Positions 30,101 to 42,100 of a stretch of 64,000 nucleotides of DNA are shown here, piece by piece. Origin of the DNA: Pegea sp. RAD2-039 (lineage: Eukaryota > Chordata > Thaliacea > Salpida > Salpidae); assembly GCA_034620365.1 (NCBI GenBank), contig JAQGEQ010000170.1, positions 310,001-374,000 of the forward strand. Reading direction: 5' to 3'. The first letter of the stretch is position 1. The number at the start of each line of letters is the position of its first letter. The notes under the pieces were generated by a model. It worked only from the letters and a program-made list of their open reading frames with translations. It made no database searches and was not told where the DNA came from. The position numbers were made by a program, and so were the translations under genes.

Positions 30101-33100
30101 AATGATTATAAATACCAGAACTAAAGGTGTCTTAAACTTAAGTAGATATTTGAAAACAATCTTGCAAGTTTTTGATATCAATATCTTATACAAAAAATAA
30201 AAATCATAACTTAAGATATCAATTTCTTGTTAGATATCCAATTCATTGGCACTTGATGGGAGATGTAAGTGGAATGTATGTTAGGGGTTGCTCCATACAC
30301 AAGACATTTAACCGAGCAATTGCTATACATGGTAAAAATACCAATAACTTGCATAATTTTAAAACTCAACTGTTAGGTCACCCTTCATTATCAAGACTAA
30401 CTTTTTTGTACACTTTAAATGTATTGTATTTTTTTATTCGAAAATGTTGTTCTTAGGAACCGATAACTTACTGATTGATCGAAATGTTGTGTACGATGTA
30501 AAAGGTGGGGCTCTTTTCATAGAAGATGGCATTGAAACTGGAATTATCATGCAATTCAATCTTGTTGTGTTTTGCAAACAAAGTACTTCTCTATTAAATG
30601 ATGACGTTACACCAGGTACAGTTTTTAAACAGTTGTTATAAAGATGTCATTTTTGGTGGCCTTATTGGTTTAACTTCTATTACTAGCTGCTTATTGGGTG
30701 ACAAATCCAAATAATACTGTTATACACAACCATGCTGCTGGAGGAACACATTTTGGCTTCTGGTATCGGATGCACAAGAACCCAGATGGTCCTTCATTTA
30801 CGCCAGATGTCTGCCAACAAAAAGTTGAATTAGGAAGATTTGAAAATAATACAGTACATTCACAAGGATGGTTTGGATTGTGGATCTTTAAAACTTATCT
30901 ACCAGTTGTTGGAGGAATGTAAGCTCTATTCTAGCTCTATCCAAACTCAGCTAATTTCGCTGAGGTATTATAATTTGAAAAAAATAATTTTAAAATTTAA
31001 ATCCCAGGTGCAATGGCAATATACCTAGTCCAGCAAAATTCAAGTCATTGGTTACTTGGAACAGTGAGAAAGGGGCTGAGTGGGTTGAATGTGGCGCTAT
31101 GCAGTTCCATGACTTTGTGATGGTAAATAATGAGAAAGCGGGAATCGAGATGAAAATGGTTATTAAAACTGAATACGGAGAAGAGCGCGGAGCAATGGTT
31201 AAAGGAGGTATAATTGTCGGACATTCTGAACTTTCAGAACAATCTTTCGAAACCAAAATTGGTGTTGTAAGTTTTAATCGCTGAATTGAAATAATAGAGG
31301 TTATTTCTACTTGTTCAATTTCTTTCAGAGTTTACCTTTTTCTCCGGGCTTAACAGTTGAAAACGTAAAGTTTTACAACTTTAATCGTGGTGGAAGAACC
31401 TTTGAAGTGACATCAATTGATGGAACTTGTGTAGAATTATGCGGTGGATTTCATTATAGGATGAAAGGTTTAATTACATTTATATTTGAATTATAATTTA
31501 ATTTGTAACCAATCTGTGATACTGAAATGAATTTTATAGGATTGGAGTTTAACAATGTAAACAGAAAAATTACCTGGAGATGGGAACATGAAGGCATCTT
31601 AGAAGACATGGACGGCTCATTCTCAAAAAATATAAATCATAAAATTCTTCCTTATAGCAATCTTTTTAACATGCCAGAGTGCATAGTAAGTTAATCTTGT
31701 TAGATTTAGTATGATTATCTGTTGGTTTGGTACTATATGTTTAATTTATTGATTGTTTCTTAAAATTATTTACTCTTTTTTAAAAAGATTAGTTTAAGGT
31801 TGAGTTAAAGGTATCACAAATTATTGAAAATAACATCAACTATCTTTGTTGAGTAGATTCAAAGTGGAATCGAGTACTCTGGAGGTTCAGTTAAGTCCAT
31901 AATTTGCTCTCCCTCTATTAAAATGCACAGATTTGCTCTAAACAATATTTTCCCATCTTCTTTAGCCACTAAAGATATGATTATTTCAAATCAATTTGGT
32001 CAGAGCATAATAGAAATGAAAAAGAAGCGTTTGACTCATAAGAAAGGTTTCACATTTCTTTATTTTTCTGTTTTTAAGTAAAAACTTTTCTCAAAGCCTT
32101 TTATCTTAGATACATTTCTTACCAACCGGCAACAAAATAACCAAATTAAACTTTAAATAGGCAAAGCCGTATCTTAAAAAGCTTTATCAGCTGATTGTAA
32201 AACGGATAAAGCTTGTATATTTATAATAATAAAATCTGATCTTCAGGCTGGATGGCGGTTTTAAACAACGGAAAAATTCATGATGTAAGCTGGAAAGATT
32301 CCCTACAGTTCACTAACATCACTTACCAATCTAAATTCTATGATTTCTTTCCTGGCGATCGAGTCATTATAAGACATACGCTTGCTCAAGCACCTGATGT
32401 GTCAGTTCTAATCATAAAAAAATTCCAACATTTAAGACTCGACCTTTACAAATTCAACTGTTTTTAGCATTCGTATTGGGGAAACTGAAGGAGATGTAAT
32501 TTCTTCGCTTCCACTAAGCTCAGAGAGCATGAACAATCAGTGGTACTTCAATTTAAGCTCGCGTCATTTAGACTACCTTGTGTCTAATGACGTCAGCAGA
32601 TTAAAACGATTAGCTCTTGGTGTAACTGGCGATAATATTGCCAATATTGAAGTTTCTCCTAGAATCTACAGGTTGGAATAATAAACCAAGCAAACTCATT
32701 TCGTGACCACAGCTTCATTACAGATGTAAAAATGTAGGATGTGTTGCCGATGTAGATGGTGAGACTGTACCACCGACACGTGAGACTCCTGAAAATGCTT
32801 TTCTATGGAGCTCACTGAATTTAAAAGTTCGAAAAAGGCGAAGGAGGGCATTTGGAAATAGTTGTATCAAATTGAAGGTTAGGAATTTCAGGCAGATTTT
32901 GTAGAATGAAATTTTTAAGTTGGAACTTATGCTTCTACTGTCTGTATTCTTTCTGTACTGAACTTAAATTGTGATATACCTAAAACCTTCCAATTACCTC
33001 TTTACTCATAACATATAGTTTTTGTCCGCTATAACAGCTGTTGAATTTATCACTCGCGTTGAATAAATAAATAATTTCTCATAATCTAATTTAAAAGTAC

Positions 33101-36100
33101 TTAAAATCGTACATATAACTGTAAATCAAATGCGTTTAAAATTTGATAACTGTAATCCAATCAGGATGGAGGAAAAACTGTTGAGATCCTTAGATCTTCA
33201 GAAGAGGTGGATATTTGCTGGTGTATAATCGATGTGGACGAAGTTGATATTGAAAATCTGATTGTGAGAGGTGTAGTTCAATTTAAAGGGGGCTCATCTG
33301 GTTCGATGCATTTCTCTGTTAACACTATTCAAGTTTTGGTTAGTTGCTACAACAATGCTGAGTTAAAGCTAAAAAATATAAATCAAAAATATAAAATTGT
33401 TTTAGGGAGGGAGAATTATTGCTGGTCATCTACCTGAAGACCCATTTACTAAAAAGCTAACGATATTTTTGAAAGGAGAAGAAACCAAAGGTTCTGATGC
33501 TGTAGTTGAGGGTAAGAACTTTATATAAAGATAATTTATTTGCTGATAAAAGATAACTTCAAACATTTCACTTTTAGGCGTAGTAATAGGAAGGAAAGCT
33601 ATTGCATGCTTTGGAGGTTGTGACTTCCACGGGTTGAAGCCGAATGTTCATTGGACAAACTTAGCAGAAACTGCAAAAATTGGTTCAAATAAGTTAAAAC
33701 TAGTTGAAAGTGTCGACTGGAAAGCTGGAAACGAAATCATTGTCACAACAACAGGTTATAAGTAAGTTGTCTACTTGATGTTTTGTAAGCTTCAAGATAC
33801 GTTTAAACTTCAGTTTGTTATTGAAAATTAGCATGTTTCCTCATATTTCAAATTTGAATACCTTTTTATATAGCTGAACGCTTTTAATTTCTAATTTAAA
33901 CATTTATAAGTTACTTCTTTCTTCAAAATTGTCCAGCAAATGTGATGATATTATTTATAATTTTTTTGAAAAGCTCAAATGAAACTGAAAAGCACGTGAT
34001 AGAATCAATCTCAGGAGATACAATTACTCTTCGTGACAATCTTAAGTACCGTCATTTGGGGGAAACTTATGAATATCGTTCGAGAAAGTTTGATATGAGA
34101 GCAGAAGTTGGACTTCTTAGCAGAAACATCAAAATAATAGGTTTCTACTTAAGATAGCTTTTTAAAGTTTTCAGATAAACAGAATTATTAGAATGTCACT
34201 ATCAAAATATCAGGTAAAGAATATGATACAATCGACAAAGATGCATTTGGTGGTCGAGTGATTGTTGGATACATTCCATCTAGTGATGTTTATGGTATGC
34301 ATGATTGTTTTGGTGATACTTAGACGCATTATTTTACACACTAGTTATTAAACAATCTAAATAAAATACTTTTTAGTTAAGATTTCGATCTTTCTATAAA
34401 ACTAAGTTAATAAATTGAACATAATAATGTAGAAATAATTCCAAAACGTTGAATCTCTTTTGATATCATTAAGAAAACTCTCTGAGATAAACTACGTTTT
34501 AAAGGTTGGGCTCGTATAACAAATGTAGAATTCCAGAGGACTGGCCAAGAAGGATTTACTGATGATTATGATCCTCGTTTTGGATTAGTTTATCATCAAA
34601 CTGGCCTTGTTTCCATAGCAAGACCATCTTATGTACATGGATGTACTTTTCATGACAGTTATTCAACAGCTATAGGAGTTTTTCAAGCAGATGGAGTTAC
34701 TATCACAGATAACATAGTTCATCGCCCTATACATGACGGTGAGATTATTTGACTTCTGCTTTTGTCTTTACCACTGATACAAGGTCCTTTAAATCAGGTA
34801 TTAGAATAGCAGGGAACAATATTCATTTGGAACATAATTTGGTGACAGTAGCCTTGTTTCGTGGTTCTTACAATGATCGGTATGAACAGAACAACTTTAT
34901 GGTATGCCTGTTAAAAAATTGTAAAAGTTTTTTGTATATCAATAATTATCAATTAATTTTGCGTACTAACATTTATGATAAACATATTTATTTTTTAGGA
35001 CTGGCATGCCAGTTACAAATTAGATGAAGGTAGAAATATAACAATGATTAATAATGTAGCAGCTGGCTCAGAAAGACTTGGTTTCCATACAAATGGGATC
35101 GATTGTGCTAGCGATGATGTTATAGATTGGCGAGGTTATTTGCAAATATATTTCAAATAAAATCAAAATTATTTTTGATAACAGAAAATGAGTTGTTAGG
35201 GTTTATCTACTTTGACTGAGTAAAATTCATTTAAATCCGCAGGTAATGTTGCTCATGGATGTCTACATGGAGTCCATATATTACCAGGAAAAAGTGGAGT
35301 CAAATGTTCGCTGATTAAAAATTTCCTGATTTATAAATCTTGGGATTTTGGATTATACCACCAAACTGAGTCAAGTGTGATAATTCGAAATACAACAATC
35401 ATCGATTCACAAGTAATTGAAAATGATTTGCTGCTTCAAAAAACAAACAAAATATAATATCAACAAATTCGAAGCTTTAAAAAATAGAGTGAACTATTTG
35501 TAAACTATTCTCATAGATTGCTTATGCTCCTGTCATCTTCGGCCCACCATCACTTAGTCATAACTTTGAAAACAAATTTGCAAGACTAGAAGAGTCATTA
35601 TTAGTTGGAAGAAGTAAAGATTTTGATGATACTTTGGATATAATGGATGAAGATAATGACAAAAATTTGATTTTAAGACGTGTTGCTGGGTAAACAAATT
35701 AAATATTTTTGAATCTTTGTTTATAAAGAAAAAGTTTAAATAAATTGTTATTTTATAAAATTGATACAGTTTTTAATCGAAGTTTTGACAAAAACCTTTT
35801 ATTAGAATGCAATCTAAAGAAGCCCCTAAAAACCCCAGTGGTGGAAAAGTAGGAGTTTTACTTCCTATGTTTGCAAGTGGTTGGAACTCAGCTCCAGATA
35901 AAAGCTTTTTGGCTAACAAAAACTATCCAGCAATTCGTGGCTTACTTCATATCAAAGGTTTAATTTGAATATTTATATGTTTATGTCTTAACTACCAGTA
36001 TCATTTCAAATCATATTTCATTTTAAATAACAAAATTTTTGGTAGATACAATATTTGCGAACTACAAATTGCAAGATGATGGTACATTTGATCTAGTGTT

Positions 36101-39100
36101 TTACACAAGTCCGGAAAATGAAGATGGGTTTGCTCCTACTTATGTATCAGGATGCCAACTAGAGAATGTTGAGAAAGATTACTTAGTGATTTACAGTCGT
36201 CCTAGTCTTGGGTGAAATACTTGAAGTTGGCCTACAACGATTTTTTATTTAACTTTATAAACTTTCAGTAAAATTAATCCTTCCGATTGCGTTGATATGG
36301 AATGTGATGGAATGAAAACCGCTCTTATAAAAGATCTTGATGGAGGGTTGTTGGGAGCAAAAGGAGCTATTATTCCTGATGTAAAATTTCACCTCATATA
36401 AAGTAGTTTGCTCATAGCATTGATATCTCAATAGGCTGCCTTTGGATGGGATGATCCTGAAGAGAAACCAAGAGGCCTAGGTGACTATCGAATACCCAAA
36501 ACTATGTTGACAAGAAGAAATGGAGAAAGAATTCCTGTTGATGAAATTATTGATCATAGAGGTATTCGACATAAAAAATGGTTTTTTAAGTTAATCTAAA
36601 CACTTTCACCAGGAATAATTGGAACAAATAAGTGCAATTATAAAGATAAATGGCAAGCATTTGACTGTCATGGAAATAATAGTCTCGATTATGCGATGCT
36701 GGTTATTGAAAGCATGGATGCAGACACAGAAACTAGGCGACTCTCTCCAGTAGCTTTGTTAAGTGATAGATACATCGATCTCGAAAATGGTAAGAAAATA
36801 GTTGCATAATCACATTAGTGTTAAGATTAAGTGTAATCTTTCTGTTATTATTCAGGGCCTCAGGATCATGGCTGGTGTGCTGGTTACACTTGTCAAAAGC
36901 GTTTATCGACCTTCTTTACTCTTGTAGCAACTGATAAACACTACGAAATTTACTTCACTGGATATCCCCCATTACATCTTAGATTTCATCTTCTTAATGT
37001 CGAAAATGACGTTACCGTCCGCTTAGGAATATAGTGAGTTGCCTAAAGTGTCATACTTGAGGCTTTTTAAGAAGTATATTGACTCAAATGTTTATAGTTA
37101 TCCAAAACCTGAAAAACTTGATGTGTACTATAATGGACTTTATATATATCCTAGAAATTCAGAATTAGATAAAGATGGAAATCACGTGACAAAAGCGCCA
37201 ACTAGACCTGGTCAATATTTACCTGCTGTTAATTCAAGTGAGTGACATAAATGATAAAAGCTTGACCTGATACTCATACTAAAAATCTTGGTTTTTATAA
37301 TTTGCATGGATAATACCTTAAACTTTTAATAACTAAACTGATGCTATGTGCAGCTGTTCATGGAGACAATTTTATGGATCGTAGAAACGATATTTTATAC
37401 GTTACAATCCGTGGTTCAGATCCTATCGACATAAAAACCGCTCCTGCAGTTATTGTGAAATTTGGTTTTCCTGCTATCTCAGTTGACGACTTTTTTGAAA
37501 CGAATCTTGTAAACAACCTTGCAAGGTGTGTTTATGATACTAGTTTATGTTTATAATGACCATCAGAAGTTATATTGGGCATAGATATTTTATCAGTGAA
37601 AATTTTACTTTTCACTTTTCGTTTTCTTAGTTATCTTGGAGTACCAGCACACAAAATTAAAGTTGTTGACGTTGTCAGGGAAACGAGTAGACGTAGAAGG
37701 TAATTACAAATATTTAAAAATATTACAATATTTAAATATTTTATCTGCATTCAAAATTTGTTTAAGATCAATTTCGAAACGAGATACAGAAAAAGTGACT
37801 TATGTCATCGAGCTTGACAGCGGAGTCGTTGAAGAAAGCTCAGAATCAAAAAATGAAACAAGCAAAGAAGAAATGGCAAAACTGCTCAATGAAAAGACTA
37901 GTAAAGTAATCATCAATTAAAGCTGCTGACTGTAAAATAAATTGTATTTGTTAATCACAGATGATCGGAGACTTCCAGACCGGTAAGCTAGGTAAAGCTT
38001 TGAAAGTTGATTCGTTGGAGATGGAAGCAACTGTTGCTACTATGGAACTCCCTCCTAAATTCGGTATGTCTGTTAATTAAGTTAAAGTGAAGTTTTTTTT
38101 TTCATTATTAGTTTTATATTGTTCTTACACTTCGAATAAAATTTTTCTCTACTAAGTAACTAACACAAGTCCTAGACAAAGTTTTACAGTTATAAATATT
38201 AAATTTAAAGAGATAATTAAATATTTTGTTATATATCATTTACACAGCAAATGAAACTAAAGAAGATGAATCAAAAGTACTGATACCTAAGATGATAAGC
38301 TCTACTTTTCCTGTGACGTCATTTGAAGAGTTATCTGACTTTTCAGTAATACCATATCTTACTTTGCTTGACGAAGAAGTAAGTCTCATTCCCACTACTT
38401 TTATATCGAATGTATCCTTTTGATTTTGTAATTTATGTTGAAGAATCGCTTTGTGAAACGTCTTGGAGGAAGCTGGAAAGTTCAGCTTACCCTTTTTCCC
38501 CAAAAAAATCCTTCTGGGGGCAAAGCTGCAGAAATCATAGGAAGGTCAATAGTAGAGTTCAAAGATGTAAGTCAGTCTCATTATGTTTGTGCTTTGGTTA
38601 AACAATGTTGAAAATTTGTTTTAACAGGGACGAGCAGATTTAGATAACATCAGTATATCAGATACAGGGTCACACATAATTCAATTTAAAGTAAGAACTT
38701 TTTGGTCTTATAGATAATATGAGAAACTTTTAATAATTATCATAATCTTTTTATTGACAGATTATAGAACCGGCAACTATCAATATTTCACCGACCAATG
38801 TATCGATCCGAGTTGTACCTCGACAAGTTGCAGCCTTAGCCAAAATGCCAAATGCAACTTTAGTTTTAAAAAATGAAAGCCTATCATTCAAACTTCAATT
38901 GCTCAATACCAAAGGAAAAATTTTAAAAAATATTGGTTATAAGGTAAAGAGAAGCACAACAGTTAGTTTTTTAAATAGCTAAAAGATATGTATTAAATAG
39001 GGTAATGAGTGGAAAGCAACTGTTCAATTAGCTGATAAAAATTTGTATGAAAATGCATTTATAGCTGGAATAACTAAGTATACGTTTGATAAAGTCACTG

Positions 39101-42100
39101 GTGAAGTGATAACAGATGGACTACGCATAATCAATGCAAAAGACTATTACAAATATATTTTTAAAGTATCTATTACTTCGGAACCTTCGTTGTTTGATGG
39201 ATTCTTCATAATTACATCAGCTTTCCAGGTAAAACTCGTAAATTTAACTAAGTTTAGCTGGAATGCTTACTTAATTAGTTAAATCTGAGCTACACCAACA
39301 AATATAAACTGATTTACAATTTTAGTATTATTCTCCTGGTAATAAACGGCATTTGAACACCTCTATTGAAAAAAACTACGTGTAAGTATCTTGGAAGATC
39401 TCTTTTTTTAGTTCTATTAGAAAACTATCCTTACCTTATATTTGATTAAATAACTTTTACAAAATATATCAGTATTCTCACGGCACTTCTATGATAACAG
39501 TTTTAAAAAATTTCCAGGTATTTATTAGCAAGGATCAAACAATTTTAAAACTTTTTATTCAAACTAACTTCTATATTACAAAAAACCACAAGATTAAACA
39601 AATTATATTCTAATAGTGATTAAATGATAGGTTAATATCAAATATTAATTATTTATATGCTTGCCGATCTGACTTGGTACAGAATGAATTTTGCTCAACC
39701 AATAAAACAAGGATCAAGAAGACGAAGAAGTTTGACAGATGAATTATCTACAACTCAAGCAGAAGAACTTTTTTCTTCTGCGTTTAATAACCATCTCTTC
39801 AATATTTTAAACGATTCTTACGTTAAAGCTGTCACAGCGGAAAACAAAGGTTACATTCAATTAAAGAAAAAAAAAACTAAATATTTGCAGTTATAGTTGT
39901 TATAGCTTATGTAGTTTTTTTTAATTTCATTAATCAAATGACTTATGCTTGTCAGCTGTTAACTTTGTATTAATGTTTAATTAAAGTAAGCAGAGTTCTT
40001 ACTTATTTGTTTACCCAAAACTAATTTACTTTTGTTTTTCTAGAGTCATCAACAAAAGTAGAATTTGCTGTACAATCAAGAAGTGAAGAAGTTGCAGCTA
40101 TGACAGAAGCACTGATGATAAAGAGTTTCGAAGCATCAAACACTTTTGAATTCGATGGAAGAGCATTTAGTGTCAGTGATCCCAGCTGTTTTTTTGAAGT
40201 TGATGGAGTATGCAAAAGTATAACAGCTGAGAAAGGAGTGAGTTGATCCAAACATTAATAAAATGTTTACTATTGCTTGCTGTCGAAGATATTTCAAATA
40301 CTTATCTGATTAAATATAAATCTGATTTGATTAGATTTTTCTTGTCTGCTTGGCTTATAACTATTAAATATATTTACAGTTAAAAATGTGGATGATAATC
40401 GTGATAGCATTATCATGTCTGGCATTACTTATTGTTGCTGCTGTAGTTTATGGTAAGCAAAGAAATTCAAAATCTTGGAGTGAGTATTTGAATTATATAC
40501 GAATAATATAATTAAAAAACATAATTATCTGTTTTTATAATTCTGCAAATAACAGTACTAAAAAGTCGAAAATGCTTGTTGTACCCTGAAAAACTTACAA
40601 AAAATTCAGCTAGAGTTATTTAAATTGAAGATTTAGAAAAAGCTTTAAGAAACTTGCTTATTGAGCTAAAAAAGCTCTTGTAAACCACAGATTCAACTGT
40701 CAGTCCAATGAGAAGGTCTTTATCTATGCAATGTAACTTAGATGAGTTTAAAGTAGAAGAAAGTATAGAGAATGAAAATGAAAAAACACAAGATGAAAAT
40801 ATTGAAGAAACAAGCACTAATGATGAGAAAGTTGAACATCCAAATATACACTCTAATTTTAATAGAATTCTTGCAACCTTCAGTTTGTTGTAAGTTTTTC
40901 TGGAATTTAGCTATGAGTTTTATTTCTAAATTGATTGCTTTTAAGTATAAAATTGATTATTTTAAAGTAAAAATTGAAAAATATTTCTGATTTAATTAAA
41001 TATAGATATTTTAAAAAGTATTATTGCTTTGAACTTTCATGATAAAAATATTCATTGCAGTTAAACTTGTAGAATTTAAAAATAATTTACTTTTAAATTT
41101 TACTTCCTTTGTTGTAAGCAGCAAGCTAACCACTATTGTACTCTCATATAAAATCGCCAGCTTTTAGAAGGAACAGCGCAGAACCTACCCATATAGTTTT
41201 ATCAATTTTATTTTATGCTGTAACTAAAAAATCTCATAGTTGTATCAATATATTTATAGAAATTTTTATCATTATCTATTTGCTAATATAAAAACACAAT
41301 AAAAGTTTGATTTAAAATACCAGCCAGACTAGTTTGAATCTTACATAGAGCACAATGACGACTTCAGTGCTTAGGTGACGTTTAATTCAATGCAACAAAG
41401 ACCTTCTAGATATTAATGTAAATACTTTGAAAAACAGTATTAAAGTCGTACTCAGTATTAAAATAAGTGTCCAAAGCATATAAAATTTCTTAATAGAATT
41501 TTGCTGTTGAATTTATTTTATTGTTCTCGTTTACAATTAAAATCTTATAAAATTATTTTAATTTTTATATGATTCATAAACCAATGGATTTTAATTTATA
41601 GCTTCAATATACAATAGTCTGTCTAGTTCAATGAGCTATTTTGCTCAATATATTATTTATTTTGATTTTTTTATTAAAAAAATTACTTTATGAGATCAAT
41701 TTTTAGTGCAGTAGTGATAAAACACTTTAAACTACAGATCTGCAAAATCGAATAAGTCCCCGCAAGTCAAGCTGCATCGCAATATCCCAGCAAACACTAC
41801 AAATGGAACTTATGAAAGAGTAGGTCAAAAAGTATTTGAAACGTTTAATTACTGTAACTGCTGTTTAAGCTATATCAAAAGTTAATGTTAAAAAAAATCA
41901 GTTTTATAAAAATTATTTATCAACAATTGCAAAAGATGCCTTTTTTACAGAAAAAAAGAAAGAAACTATGCGAGTAAGAAAATTTTTTTAATCAATTATC
42001 AACATTTGTTAAAAGCATTTGTGTATTTATCCAACAAATAGAATATTTAGCAGTATATATTTACAAAGAATAAATTTTCTGAGGTACCTAATTCAAGAAC

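Noticed and set aside
39657..39682. Upstream part of the frame beginning at 39657 in PKHD1L1
   Set aside because: No phase-compatible acceptor precedes it; the acceptor at 39681-39682 joins 39381 in phase.
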